64,000 nucleotides of DNA from Corynebacterium xerosis NBRC 16721 = ATCC 373 (GTDB lineage Bacteria; Actinomycetota; Actinomycetes; Mycobacteriales; Mycobacteriaceae). The stretch is from the NCBI RefSeq assembly GCF_001552415.1, contig NZ_BCRD01000002.1:434001-498000 (forward strand), given 5' to 3'. The position numbers and the translations under genes were made by a program. Below, one piece after another: positions 36,282 through 45,778 of the stretch (the first letter of the stretch is position 1; every line of letters begins with the position of its first letter). Below the pieces are notes generated by a model. It saw nothing but the letters and a program-made list of their open reading frames with translations, had not been told where the DNA came from and made no database searches.

Positions 36282-36869
36282 CTATCGTTGACGGTGGTCG
36301 GGGTGGGAGCCGGGGTGTCGATCATCCGGGTGCCCGTCGGGGTGGCGGTCCTCCTGGTACAGGCGGGCCTCGATGCGCTCCAGCACGCCCGTGAGGTCGT
36401 CGAGTTCACGGCGCAGGTAATCGCGGGTGACCGCTTCGCCGACGACGGCGCGCACGCCGGCGATCTCGCGGGCCAGGAACTCGGTGTCGGCCTTGGTTTC
36501 GGCGGCGCGGCGGCGATCTTCGGCGATGGAGGCGCGGTCGCGGTCCTCCTGGCGGTTCTGGGCCAGCAGGATCAACGGCGCGGCATAAGCCGCCTGGGTC
36601 GAAAACGCCAGGTTGAGCAAGATGAACGGGTACGGGTCCCAGTTCCACCACATGCCGCCGATGTTCAGGGCGATCCACACGATGACGATGATCGTCTGGA
36701 TGGCCAGGTACTTGCCGGTGCCCAGGAACCGGGCGACCCCCTCGGCGACCTCGCCGACGCGGTCGCCGTCGAAGTCGATGTACTTCTTGCGCCGGGCGAC
36801 GACGGGCGTGTCCAGCTCCAACCGGTCCTTCGACAGGTTCACGCTGCCGTGGTGGGTGTCCTTGGCCAT
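36282..36869 (-). CDS. DUF1003 membrane protein
   Basis: A 195-residue membrane protein: YLAIQTIIVIVWIALNIG and PFILLNLAFSTQAAYAAPLILLAQNRQ are two helices of DUF1003, and the NRQEDRDR stretch after the second is a family mark. A His/Asp/Pro-rich tail (HPDGHPDDRHPGSHPDH) could bind metal. The gene starts 3 bases after the stop of the MgtE-like gene and precedes mrp. Function is unknown; location beside magnesium genes suggests a membrane or ion role. Confidence 0.85.
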   Translation of the reverse strand: MAKDTHHGSVNLSKDRLELDTPVVARRKKYIDFDGDRVGEVAEGVARFLGTGKYLAIQTIIVIVWIALNIGGMWWNWDPYPFILLNLAFSTQAAYAAPLILLAQNRQEDRDRASIAEDRRRAAETKADTEFLAREIAGVRAVVGEAVTRDYLRRELDDLTGVLERIEARLYQEDRHPDGHPDDRHPGSHPDHRQR

Positions 36870-36872
36870 GGC

Positions 36873-38156
36873 CTACGCTTCCTTCTTCTCGTCCGGCCGG
36901 ATGCCGTCCTCGCGCCAGTCCTCCGGGAGCATGTGGTCGAGCAGGTCATCGACGCTCAGCGCGCCGAGCAGGTGCCCCTCGTCGTCGACGACTGGGCCGC
37001 ACACCAGGTTGTAGGTGGCGAAATACCGCGCCGCGATGGCGTCGTCGTCCTCGGCATACAAGGGCGGCAGGTCCGGGTCGAGGATGCCGCCGATCTGCGT
37101 CGACGGCGGTTCACGCAGTAGTTTCTGCAGGTGCACGCAGCCGAGGTAGCGTCCGGTCGGCGTCGCCGTCGGCGGCCGCACCACGAACACCATCGACGCC
37201 AGCGACGTCGGCAGCTCCGGGTCGCGGGCGCGGGCCAGCGCCTCGGCCACCGTCGTCGTCGGCTGCAGGATCAGCGGGTCGGAGGTCATCAGGCCACCGA
37301 CCGAATCGGGCTCGAACACCATCAGGCGGCGCAGCGCCCGCGACTCCTCGGGGTCCATCAGCTCCAGCAGCACGTCGGCGCGGCTTTCGTCGAGTTCGCC
37401 CAGCAGGTCGGCGGCGTCGTCGGGGTCCATCTCCTCGAGGATGTCCGCGGCGCGCTCGATGGTGAGGTCCTCCAGGACTTCCGTCTGGTCGTCGTCGGGA
37501 AGCTCCTGGATGATGTCGGCCAGCAGTTCATCGTCGAGGGCCTCGGCGATGCGGCGGCGGCGTTCCGGCGCCATTTCGGTCATGGCCACGGCGATGTCGG
37601 CGGGGCGCATTTCGTGGAACTCCGCGATCAGCTCCGCGTCGTGGTCGCTGGGCTCCGCGCCGGCGCCGAGGCCGTGGACGTGATTCCACGGCGCCACGGC
37701 AACGGCCCGCCGCCCGCGCAGCCCGCGCTTGGGCCCCAGCACCGCCACGCGGGTGAGGATCCAATCGCGGGTGCGCGACCGCTCCATCTCCACGTCGGTG
37801 AGCTCCTGCGGCACGCCGTGCAGGTGCTCCAGATCGGGGTCGTCGATCTGCACCTTCGAACCGACCAGGTCGCTGAGCACGGTCGACTCGCCGGGCCGGG
37901 CCTTGAACTGGCGCATGGACACCAGGCCGGAGTTGAGCAGGATCTCGTTGGGCTCGATGGCGGTGATGCGCCCCATCGGCACGAAGACGCGGCGTTTGTC
38001 GGTCAGCTGCAGGACCAGCCCCAACGCCCGCGACGGCGCGCCGGAAGGCCGCAGCCGCACGACCACGTCGCGGGCGCGGCCGATGGCGTCGCCGTCGGGG
38101 TTGCGCACGATCATCCCCGACAAACGTCCCGCGTATACGCGGTCGATGGAAGTCAT
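36873..38156 (-). CDS. MgtE N-domain plus CBS-domain protein
   Basis: A 427-residue soluble protein. A PRC-barrel-like N-terminus (MTSIDRVYAGRLSGMIV) leads into an MgtE-N superhelix (HEMRPADIAVAMTEMAPERRRRIAEALDDELLADIIQELPDDDQTEVLEDL repeated units) and then a CBS pair (MTSDPLILQPTTTVAEALARARD and VDDEGHLLGALSVDDLL). No transmembrane helices follow, so it is not a full MgtE channel. It may sense magnesium or nucleotides and regulate CorA nearby. The start ATG at 38156 has GAGGATAA-like sequence upstream. Confidence 0.85.
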   Translation of the reverse strand: MTSIDRVYAGRLSGMIVRNPDGDAIGRARDVVVRLRPSGAPSRALGLVLQLTDKRRVFVPMGRITAIEPNEILLNSGLVSMRQFKARPGESTVLSDLVGSKVQIDDPDLEHLHGVPQELTDVEMERSRTRDWILTRVAVLGPKRGLRGRRAVAVAPWNHVHGLGAGAEPSDHDAELIAEFHEMRPADIAVAMTEMAPERRRRIAEALDDELLADIIQELPDDDQTEVLEDLTIERAADILEEMDPDDAADLLGELDESRADVLLELMDPEESRALRRLMVFEPDSVGGLMTSDPLILQPTTTVAEALARARDPELPTSLASMVFVVRPPTATPTGRYLGCVHLQKLLREPPSTQIGGILDPDLPPLYAEDDDAIAARYFATYNLVCGPVVDDEGHLLGALSVDDLLDHMLPEDWREDGIRPDEKKEA

Positions 38157-38386
38157 GACTACGAGGATAACCGTTGTTCCGGATCGCTCTTCCCCTTCGC
38201 GCCCGCTTGACGACGTCCCGACGCCCGCCCTGGTCCGGCCATGGAACAAAAGGGGCGTGCGAGCCGTTGAACGGGGAGAACGTGCGGGATTCGACCGCAC
38301 GACGAGACGCGAAAAGTCGCGACGAGACATGTGCAGTCACGACGGGACGCGTGGAATCACGCCAACACACGAGGAGCATCAGCGCA

Positions 38387-38869
38387 ATGGCCCAGGGCCG
38401 CACCTACGGAAAACCCGCCGCGACGCCGCCGGAGGGATGGCCCATCGGCACCTTCACCACCTACGCCGACGCGCAGGCCGCGGTCGACGAACTGTCGGAC
38501 CGCGATGAGTTCCCGGTGTCGGACCTGACCATCGTCGGCGTCGACCTGATGCAGGTCGAGCGGGTGGTGGGCCGTTTGACGTGGGGCAAGGTCCTCGGCG
38601 GCGGCGCCCTGTACGGCATGTGGATGGGCCTGTTCTTCGGCCTGCTGCTCGGCCTGTTCCAGGAAGACTGGATCGCGCCGCTGATCACCGGCGTCGTCGT
38701 CGGCGCGGTGTTCGGCCTCATCCTCGCCGCGGTGCCGTACGGCATGCAGAACGGCCGCCGCGACTTCGCGTCGACCACCGAAATCGTCGCCGGCCGCTAC
38801 GACGTGCTGTGCAACCCCCGCAACGCCGAAAAGGCCCGCGACCTGCTGGCCCAGCGCCGACTCAGGTAG
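38387..38869 (+). CDS. General stress protein 17M-like membrane protein
   Basis: A 160-residue protein. The N-terminal half FTTYADAQAAVDELSDRDEFPVSDLTIVGVDL is the general stress protein 17M-like domain. Two helices follow (GALYGMWMGLFFGLLLGLF and LITGVVVGAVFGLILAAVPYGM). The start ATG has GAGGAG upstream. Motif copies flank it on both sides (38205 and 38910, opposite orientation). Function is unknown. Confidence 0.75.
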   Translation: MAQGRTYGKPAATPPEGWPIGTFTTYADAQAAVDELSDRDEFPVSDLTIVGVDLMQVERVVGRLTWGKVLGGGALYGMWMGLFFGLLLGLFQEDWIAPLITGVVVGAVFGLILAAVPYGMQNGRRDFASTTEIVAGRYDVLCNPRNAEKARDLLAQRRLR

Positions 38870-38926
38870 TCGGCGCCGAAAAGTCCGGGTGCCTGGGCGC
38901 GCCGGTGGGCGTCGTCAAGCCACAAG

Positions 38927-39988
38927 TTAGAGCCACTTGTTGCGGCGCAGCAGCCACACCAGGAAGGCCACGACCACGGCCATGACGCCCAGCACGATGA
39001 AATAGCCGTACTCCAAGTGCAACTCCGGCATGTGGTCGAAGTTCATGCCGTAGATGCCCGCCAGCGCCGTGGGCACGGCCAGAATGGCCGCGTAGGCGGA
39101 GATGGTGCGCATGTCCGTGTTCTGCTGCAGCTGGATCTTCACCGCCGCGGCGTCGATGAGGGCGGAGAGTCGCTCGTCGAAACCCTGCGCCATGTCCGCC
39201 GCGACCAGCTGGTGGTCCAGGACGTCCTGCAGGTAGCGGCGCACGGCCTTCGGCATCAGCTGCCCGCGCATGCCCATCAGCGTGCGCAGCGTCGTGGTCA
39301 GCGGATCGATGGCGTGGCGCATCTCCAGGATCTCGCGCTTGAGAATGTAGATGTCCTCGATGTCCGTGACGTACCCCGGCTCGAAGACCTCGTCCTCCAT
39401 GTCCTCGACGAGATCCTCCAGCTGCTGGACCGTGCGCAGGTAATCGTCGACCATGAGGTCGGTGATCGCCCAGAGGACGCCGGCCGGGCCCGGCTGGATC
39501 AACTCCGGTTCCTCCGCGACGCGCTCGCCCAACCGGCTCAGCCGCGCGCGGTCCATGCCCATGCGGATGGTGATGATGTAGTTGCGGCCCAGCACCATCA
39601 GCAGCTGGCCGGTGCTGATCTTCTCGTTCTCGTCCCAGCCGGTGCCCTCCGGCATGTAGTGGACCGAGCGGATGACGAAGACCAGGTGGTCGTCGTGGAT
39701 CTCGACCTTCGGGCGCTGGCGGTGGGTCAGCGCGTCCTCCACGGTCAGTTCGTGCAGGCCGTACTCCTCGGCGATGGCGTCCATCTGGACCTCGTCGGGC
39801 CGCGACAGCGACAGCCACACGAAACCCTCGCCGCGGTTGCGGACCTCCTCCATCGCGCTGCGGTGGTCGAACGTGCCCTCCAGGCGGTGCCCGTCGACGT
39901 AGACGCCGCAGTCGCGCATCGCGTCGGGCGACGGGCGGATCGCCTTGCGGCGGTTCGGGCGCGGGACCTGTCGGGGGGACGAGGACAC
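38927..39988 (-). CDS. corA: Magnesium/cobalt transporter CorA
   Basis: A 353-residue divalent-metal channel protein. The C-terminal two-helix channel carries the signature YGMNF (after AVPTALAGI), with VLGVMAVVVAFLVWLL as the second helix. The large N-terminal domain is cytoplasmic (LTVEDALTHRQRPKVEIHDDH). GTG at 39988 is the start, with AAGGAGG nine bases upstream; the longer open frame upstream is rejected. It lies close to the MgtE-N protein, as in mycobacteria. Confidence 0.92.
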   Translation of the reverse strand: MSSSPRQVPRPNRRKAIRPSPDAMRDCGVYVDGHRLEGTFDHRSAMEEVRNRGEGFVWLSLSRPDEVQMDAIAEEYGLHELTVEDALTHRQRPKVEIHDDHLVFVIRSVHYMPEGTGWDENEKISTGQLLMVLGRNYIITIRMGMDRARLSRLGERVAEEPELIQPGPAGVLWAITDLMVDDYLRTVQQLEDLVEDMEDEVFEPGYVTDIEDIYILKREILEMRHAIDPLTTTLRTLMGMRGQLMPKAVRRYLQDVLDHQLVAADMAQGFDERLSALIDAAAVKIQLQQNTDMRTISAYAAILAVPTALAGIYGMNFDHMPELHLEYGYFIVLGVMAVVVAFLVWLLRRNKWL

Positions 39989-40132
39989 GGAAGCCTCCTT
40001 CGGGGGTAGTCTGGCGACGTCAAGCGACGTGTCGGCGCACGTCCCGGCGGTGCCCACCGGCAGCCGGGGCGCGGGCCACCCGCGTCGGCAACCCGCCGGA
40101 CCGCCCGGCCAGAATCACGAGGAGCGACGGCG

Positions 40133-40969
40133 ATGGACGCTGCGACGGAGCCTGTGGCGGATCCTGCGGCGGACCGGCATATCGGGAAGATCTTACGTCG
40201 TCATCGGCTCCGCCGCCGAACGGTCGGCCGCGCGATCGGCCGCGGGCCCGGGGCGCTGCTGTCGGCGGGAGTCGCGGGCGCACTCGTGCTGTCCGGCTGC
40301 GCGTCGCAGGATCCCGGCGTGCCCGAACCGCCGGTGCAGACGCAGCCGATCACGGTCGGCGCCGATCTGGCCGATGCCCAGCAGGCCGTGCTCGGCGAGG
40401 TCTACGTCGGCGCGATGGAACGCCGCGGCCGCGGGGCGGAGGCCGTCATCGACGTGCCGTCCGAAGAGCGCATGCAGGCGGTGCAGTCCGGCGGCGTGAC
40501 GCTGTCGTTCGGCTGCACCGGAGAGCTGCTGGGCCTGATCGACCCGGTCACGGCCCGCGAGCTCGCCGACGAGTACATCGCCGACGACGACCCCGGCAAG
40601 GCCCTGTCGCCCGAGTGGCGCGACCGCGTCTACGCGGCGGTGTCGTCGGCGCTGCCCGGCGAGATCATGGCCACCGACCCCTCCAACGCGCAGGGCTGCG
40701 GCCGCGAGGACGGTCTGTCGGACGCCGAGGCCGCCGCGCTGGAGGCGTCCGTCGCCGACGACCCCGGCGCCGTGCTGCCGCAGCACATCGTGCCCTTCTA
40801 CCTCAAGCCCGCGATGACCCGCTCCGACCGCGTCAACGTGCTCAACCGCGTCGCCGGGTCGATGTCGACCGAGGAGCTCGACAGGCTCACCGAGGACGTC
40901 GAGGACGGCGCCGACGCCGCCGAAACCGCCCGCGATTGGCTGGACACCTCCCGCTTCGCCACCGGATAG
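40133..40969 (+). CDS. Lipoprotein with OpuAC-like binding fold
   Basis: A 278-residue exported lipoprotein. A long N-terminus with an Arg-rich region precedes the hydrophobic segment and lipobox LVLSGC (Cys ~57). The mature start QPITVGADLADAQQAVLGEVYVGAMERRG resembles glycine-betaine/choline binding proteins (OpuAC/ProX opening). No ABC partner is next to it. A later CGREDGLSDAEAAALEASV segment adds two cysteines. Ligand is unknown. Confidence 0.65.
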   Translation: MDAATEPVADPAADRHIGKILRRHRLRRRTVGRAIGRGPGALLSAGVAGALVLSGCASQDPGVPEPPVQTQPITVGADLADAQQAVLGEVYVGAMERRGRGAEAVIDVPSEERMQAVQSGGVTLSFGCTGELLGLIDPVTARELADEYIADDDPGKALSPEWRDRVYAAVSSALPGEIMATDPSNAQGCGREDGLSDAEAAALEASVADDPGAVLPQHIVPFYLKPAMTRSDRVNVLNRVAGSMSTEELDRLTEDVEDGADAAETARDWLDTSRFATG

Positions 40970-41010
40970 CCGGTCGGGCCAGCCCGGTGCCGGGGCTTTG
41001 CCCCGCATCC

Positions 41011-41052
41011 TGCTTTACGACGGGACGGCGGGGACGTGGCCGTCGCAAAGCA
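41011..41052. terminator. Inverted pair of motif copies forming a hairpin
   Basis: TGCTTTACGACGG (41011-41023) and CCGTCGCAAAGCA (41040-41052) pair over 13 bases with one mismatch and a 16-base loop. Both arms are copies of the dispersed motif in opposite orientation. It lies after the lipoprotein stop and before arsR. Confidence 0.6.
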
Positions 41053-41090
41053 AAGGCAAAGGCGTGCCGCGACGGCGTTAAGCTGGCCAC

Positions 41091-41522
41091 ATGAGCAATT
41101 CCCCGCGCCCCGCCGACGACCACGCCCACCACGACGCCGGCCACGACACCGGCCGGGGACACGGCCCGCACGGGGATTCCGGGCACGCGACGTCGCTGGA
41201 CGCGGATTCGCCGTACATCGACGTGGCCGTGGAGGTGTTCTCCATGCTCGCCGACCAGACGCGCATGAAGATCCTGCTGGTCCTGCGCGACGGCGAACTG
41301 CCCGTCGGCGAGCTGGCCGGGCGCGTGGGCAAGACGCCGACGAGCGTGTCGCAGCACCTGGCGAAGCTCCGGATGGCGCGGATGGTCCACGCGCGGCAGG
41401 AGGGGACGCGCGTGTTCTACTCGCTCGTCGACGAACATGCCGCGACGCTGGTGACGCAGGCGATCTACCAGGCCGAGCACGCCATCGACGGGGATCCGCA
41501 CCCGCCGCGCCGCTGGCGCTGA
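41091..41522 (+). CDS. ArsR/SmtB-type regulator with His-rich N-terminus
   Basis: A 143-residue winged-helix metal-sensing repressor. The DNA-binding core is ADQTRMKILLVLRDGELPVGELAGRVGKTPTSVSQHLAKLRMARMVHARQEGTRVFYSL. The N-terminal 40 residues carry about ten His (DDHAHHDAGHDTGRGHGPHG), which suggests nickel, cobalt or zinc sensing. Members of the NmtR/KmtR kind control efflux pumps, but none is next to this gene. ATG follows a weak site. Confidence 0.85.
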   Translation: MSNSPRPADDHAHHDAGHDTGRGHGPHGDSGHATSLDADSPYIDVAVEVFSMLADQTRMKILLVLRDGELPVGELAGRVGKTPTSVSQHLAKLRMARMVHARQEGTRVFYSLVDEHAATLVTQAIYQAEHAIDGDPHPPRRWR

Positions 41523-41715
41523 GGTAAGCGGCGGGGCCGCGAGGGACGGGCCGGGCAAAGGCCGGAGTGGGGGCCGGAGGGGGACGCGAGCGGCGCAAGT
41601 GGGCGGGTGCCGCGGCGCGATTGTCGCGAGGGGCTGCCGCGTGTGAGTGCGGCGGCGTCTTCAAGCAGCAAGCCCGTTCTTCTCTTCGAGCCTGACCTCC
41701 CGTCCGCGCTCGCTT

Positions 41716-41789
41716 CCACAGGTACACGTCGAATGGACAGGCACACCTGTTCTGCCACGTGTAACTGTCAGTTCGACGTGTACCTGTGG
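41716..41789. repeat. 18-base inverted repeat with related internal units
   Basis: CCACAGGTACACGTCGAA (41716-41733) pairs perfectly with 41772-41789 across a 38-base spacer. Inside the spacer are two related units, ACAGGCACACCTGT (41738-41751) and the reverse complement of ACAGTTACACGTGGC (41755-41769). Four ACAGnnACAC-like units therefore occupy 74 bases. Confidence 0.75.
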
Positions 41790-41906
41790 GAAGGGGCGGC
41801 GCGGGTAGGAGAGCGTGCGGGAGGGGCGGCGCGGGGAGGGGCGAGTGCGGGATGGGCCGCGCGGGGAGAGCGCGGGAAAGCGCGGGACGGACCCGAACAT
41901 GCGGAA

Positions 41907-41940
41907 GGCCCCCGCCCGGACCGAAGTCCGGGCGGGGGCC
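41907..41940 (-). terminator. odhA terminator with UUCG tetraloop
   Basis: GGCCCCCGCCCGGAC (41907-41921) and its perfect complement at 41926-41940 enclose a 4-base loop. On the minus strand the loop reads TTCG within a C-TTCG-G context and is followed by TTCC. It ends odhA transcription, 50 bases past its stop. Confidence 0.75.
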
Positions 41941-41990
41941 TCACCAACCCCTTGGTGCCGCGTCAGGCGATCAAGCGCCGGCTCGAAGGC

Positions 41991-44900
41991 CTACTTGAAC
42001 GCCTCTTCCAGCAGAGCCTTCTGCTCGACCGCGTGCACCTTGGCCACGCCGGTCGCCGTCGACGACTGGGCGCGACGGGAAACGCGGGTGAGCTTCGGCA
42101 TGTCCGGCAGCGCCTCCGGCAGACCCAGCGCCAGGAACGGCCACGGGCCCTGGTTCGCCGGCTCGTCCTGCACGAAGCGGACCTCGGTGGCGTTCGGGTA
42201 GTTGTCGAACGCGTCCTTCAGGCGGTTGAACGGGATCGGGTGCAGCATCTCCAGGCGGACGATGGCGACGTCGTCGCGCTTGTCCTTCTGGCGCTTCTTC
42301 TCCAGCTCCCAGTACAGCTTGCCGGAGACCAGCAGGATGGTCTTGACCTTGTCCTTGTCGCCCTCGCCGGACAGGAAGTACTGGTCGTCGATGACGGACT
42401 TGAACTTCGTCTGCTCGGTGAACGCCTCGACCGGGGACACGGCCGCCTTGTTGCGCAGCATCGACTTCGGGGTGAAGACGATCAGCGGGCGGTGCAGGTC
42501 CGACAGAGCGTGACGACGGAGCAGGTGGAAGTAGTTCGCCGGATCCGACGGCTGGGCGACGGTGTACGAACCCTCCGCGGCCAGCTGCAGGAAACGCTCG
42601 ATGCGGGCGGACGAGTGGTCCGGGCCCTGGCCCTCGTAGCCGTGGGGCAGCAGCAGGATCAGCTTGGAGGTCTGGCCCCACTTCGCCTCACCGGACGAGA
42701 TGTACTGGTCGATGATGGTCTGCGCGCCGTTGGCGAAGTCGCCGAACTGCGCCTCCCACGCCACGACGGCGTCCGGGTTGCCCAGGGTGTAGCCGTACTC
42801 GTAGCCCATGGCCGCGAACTCAGTCAGTGCCGAGTTGTAGACCATGAAGCGGCCGCCGTTGCCCTGCGCCTCGGCGTACGCGTCGATCGGGTTGTACTCC
42901 TCGCCCGTCTTCGGGTCGATGAGCACCGCGTGGCGCTGGGTGAACGTGCCGCGGCGGACGTCCTCGCCCGCCAGGCGGACGGTGCGGCCGGCACCGGCGA
43001 GCGAACCGAAGGCCAGCAGCTCGGCGAAACCCCAGTCGATGCCGCCTTCCTTCGACGCCTGGGCGCGCTTCTTCGCGACCGGCGCGACGCGCGGGTGCGC
43101 CTCGAAGCCCTCCGGCACGTCGACGTGCGCGTTGCCGATGGCCTGCAGCTCGACCTTGTCGATGCTGGTGTCCAGGCCGTGGGGCAGCGGCTGCGAACCG
43201 GTGATGCCGGTCTGTTCGCCCGGGGTGCCGGCCTCGGCGGAGCGGACCTCGTTGAACACGGCCTCCATCTGGTCGTGGAAGTCGCGGCGGGCGGCCTCGG
43301 CCTCTTCCTCGGAGAGGTCGCCGCGGCCGATGAGGTCCTCGGTGTAGGCGGCGCGGACGCCTTCCTTGGCGTCGATGACGTCGTACATCGCCGGCTGGGT
43401 CATCGACGGGTCGTCGGCCTCGTTGTGGCCGCGCTTGCGGTAGCAGACGAGGTCGATGACGACGTCCTTGCCGTAGCGGTTGCGGTACTCGACGGCCAGC
43501 TGGCCGACCCACACGACGGCCTCCGGGTCGTCGCCGTTGACGTGGAACACCGGGCAGCCGTAGGCCTTGGCCAGGTCGGTGGCGTAGTACGACGAACGGG
43601 AGGAATCGGGGGAGGTGGTGAAGCCGATCTGGTTGTTCACCACGATGTGGACGGTGCCGCCGACCTTGTAGCCGCGCAGGGTCATCAGGTTCAGCGTCTC
43701 CTGGACGATGCCCAGGCCCGCGAAGGCGGCGTCGCCGTGCAGCAGCATCGGCATGACGGTGTAGCCCTCTTCGCCACGGTCGATGATGTCCTGCTTCGCG
43801 CGCGCCAGGCCCACGACGACCGGGTTGACGGCCTCGAGGTGGGACGGGTTGGCGGTCAGGGTGACGTCGATCTCGCCGTCGCCGAACATCTGGATGTGCT
43901 GGCCCTGCGTGCCCAGGTGGTACTTCACGTCACCGGAACCGCCGGCCTGCGCCGGGTCCATGTTGCCCTCGAACTCGGTGAAGATCTGCGACAGGGGCTT
44001 GCCGACGATGTTGGCCAGCACGTTGAGGCGGCCGCGGTGCGGCATGCCGATGACGACCTCGTCGAGGCCCTGGCCCGCCGCGGTGTCGATGGCGGCGTCC
44101 ATGAGCGGGATCAGCGACTCGGCGCCCTCGAGGGAGAAGCGCTTCTGGCCGATGTACTTGGTCTGCAGGAAGTTCTCGAATGCCTCGGCGGCGTTGAGCT
44201 TCTGCAGGATGTACTTCTGCTCGGCGTGCGTCGGGCGCGGCTGGCCGCCCTCGATGCGGTCCTGCAGCCACTCGCGCTCGTCGGCGTCGAGGATGTGGGT
44301 GTACTCCGAACCGACCTTGAGGCAGTAGGCGTTGCGCAGGCGGATGAGCACCTCGCGCAGCGTCATCGTCTCCTTGCCGCCGAAACCGCCGACGTTGAAC
44401 GTGCGGTCGTAGTCCCACAGGGACAGGCCGTGCGTCGCGATGTCGAGGTCGCGGTGGTCCGGGGTGATGATGTTCGGGTGGTCGAAGTGCAGCGGATCGA
44501 TGTCCGCGAGCAGGTGGCCGCGCTGGCGGTAGGCCTCGATGAGGCGCATGACGCGGGTGTTCTTGTCCACGCCGACGTTCGGGATGTCCTGCGCCCAGCG
44601 GACCGGGGTGTAGGGCACGCCCATGTCCTCGAAGATATGGTCCCAGAACTTGTCGTCGACCAGCAGCTGCGACATGGTGCGCAGGAACTCGCCGGACTCG
44701 GCGCCCTGGATGATGCGGTGGTCGTACGTCGAGGTGATGGTCACCAGCTTGCCGACGCCCAGCTCGGCGAGGCGGTCGGCGGAGGCGCCGGCGAACTCGG
44801 CGGGGTAATCCATGGAGCCGACGCCGATGATGGCGCCCTGGCCCTTGGTCAGGCGCGGCACGGAGTGGCGGGTGCCGATGCCGCCCGGGTTGGTCAGCGA

Positions 44901-45713
44901 AATGGTGACGCCCGAGAAGTCCTTGCCGGTCAGCTTGCCGTTGCGGGCGCGGACCACGATGTCTTCGTACGCCTCGACGAACTGCTTGAACGACAGGGTC
45001 TCGCACTCGCGGATGGCCGCCACGACCAGCGCGCGGGAGCCGTCCTTGTTCTGCATGTCGATGGCCAGGCCGAGGTTGATGTTCTCCGGCACGACCAGAG
45101 TCGGCTTGCCGTCGACGACCTCGTAGGCGTTGTTCATGTCCGGGTGGGCCATGACGGCCTTGATCATCGCGTAGCCGATGATGTGGGTGAACGAGATCTT
45201 GCCGCCGCGGGTCCGCTTGAGCTGGTCGTTGACCAGGGTGCGGTTCTCGAACATGAGGCGGGCCGGCATGTCGCGCACGGACGTCGCCGTCGGGATCTCC
45301 AGCGAGAGGTCCATGTTCTTGGCGATGGCCTTGCCGATGCCCTTCAGCGCGGTCTTGCCGGCCTCGGGGGCCTCGGCGGCCGCCGCGACGTCCATGGGGG
45401 ACTTCTTGGCCTTGATGGGAGCCGCCTTCTGCGGGGTGCGGGTCGGCTCCGGGCCCTTCGACGGGCGGCGGCCCGTCTCCTTGACCTCGGCTTCAGTCGC
45501 CGCGGCGCGCTTGGCCATGGGAGCCGGATCCTGGGTGGCGTTGCGCGGGGTGGCGGAACCGATGCGGCTGGCGGCCGACAGGTCCGTACCGGAGGCGTTC
45601 TTGGTGAAGTAATCCCGCCATTCCTGGTCGACGGACTGGGGATCCTTCTTGAACTGCTGGAACATCTCGTCGACCAGCCACTCGTTCTGGCCGAAGCTCA
45701 TGTCGCTGCTCAC
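41991..45713 (-). CDS. odhA: Fused 2-oxoglutarate dehydrogenase E1/E2 OdhA
   Basis: A ~1240-residue actinobacterial OdhA. An N-terminal E2-like acyltransferase catalytic domain ([15 protein letters not shown], active His/Asp) is fused to the ThDP-dependent E1. E1 shows [43 protein letters not shown] and [12 protein letters not shown]. It oxidises 2-oxoglutarate to succinyl-CoA in the TCA cycle; no lipoyl domain is present, as expected (AceF supplies it). GTG at 45713 gives the family N-terminus ([20 protein letters not shown]). In C. glutamicum it is inhibited by OdhI. Confidence 0.95.
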   Translation of the reverse strand: MSSDMSFGQNEWLVDEMFQQFKKDPQSVDQEWRDYFTKNASGTDLSAASRIGSATPRNATQDPAPMAKRAAATEAEVKETGRRPSKGPEPTRTPQKAAPIKAKKSPMDVAAAAEAPEAGKTALKGIGKAIAKNMDLSLEIPTATSVRDMPARLMFENRTLVNDQLKRTRGGKISFTHIIGYAMIKAVMAHPDMNNAYEVVDGKPTLVVPENINLGLAIDMQNKDGSRALVVAAIRECETLSFKQFVEAYEDIVVRARNGKLTGKDFSGVTISLTNPGGIGTRHSVPRLTKGQGAIIGVGSMDYPAEFAGASADRLAELGVGKLVTITSTYDHRIIQGAESGEFLRTMSQLLVDDKFWDHIFEDMGVPYTPVRWAQDIPNVGVDKNTRVMRLIEAYRQRGHLLADIDPLHFDHPNIITPDHRDLDIATHGLSLWDYDRTFNVGGFGGKETMTLREVLIRLRNAYCLKVGSEYTHILDADEREWLQDRIEGGQPRPTHAEQKYILQKLNAAEAFENFLQTKYIGQKRFSLEGAESLIPLMDAAIDTAAGQGLDEVVIGMPHRGRLNVLANIVGKPLSQIFTEFEGNMDPAQAGGSGDVKYHLGTQGQHIQMFGDGEIDVTLTANPSHLEAVNPVVVGLARAKQDIIDRGEEGYTVMPMLLHGDAAFAGLGIVQETLNLMTLRGYKVGGTVHIVVNNQIGFTTSPDSSRSSYYATDLAKAYGCPVFHVNGDDPEAVVWVGQLAVEYRNRYGKDVVIDLVCYRKRGHNEADDPSMTQPAMYDVIDAKEGVRAAYTEDLIGRGDLSEEEAEAARRDFHDQMEAVFNEVRSAEAGTPGEQTGITGSQPLPHGLDTSIDKVELQAIGNAHVDVPEGFEAHPRVAPVAKKRAQASKEGGIDWGFAELLAFGSLAGAGRTVRLAGEDVRRGTFTQRHAVLIDPKTGEEYNPIDAYAEAQGNGGRFMVYNSALTEFAAMGYEYGYTLGNPDAVVAWEAQFGDFANGAQTIIDQYISSGEAKWGQTSKLILLLPHGYEGQGPDHSSARIERFLQLAAEGSYTVAQPSDPANYFHLLRRHALSDLHRPLIVFTPKSMLRNKAAVSPVEAFTEQTKFKSVIDDQYFLSGEGDKDKVKTILLVSGKLYWELEKKRQKDKRDDVAIVRLEMLHPIPFNRLKDAFDNYPNATEVRFVQDEPANQGPWPFLALGLPEALPDMPKLTRVSRRAQSSTATGVAKVHAVEQKALLEEAFK

Positions 45714-45778
45714 GGCAGGTACTCGCCTCATTTCATGTTGATTGCATTCACGCGGGACCGCGGAGTTTTAGGGGTCAA

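Larger units (their letters stand above)
41523..41990. other. Repeat-rich intergenic region before odhA
   Basis: No gene is visible over 468 bases between arsR and the converging odhA. It contains a one-mismatch motif copy (41656-41666), an 18-base perfect inverted repeat (41716-41789), a purine-rich run of GGGGCGGCGCGGG units (41790-41885) and the odhA terminator (41907-41940). Confidence 0.6.
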
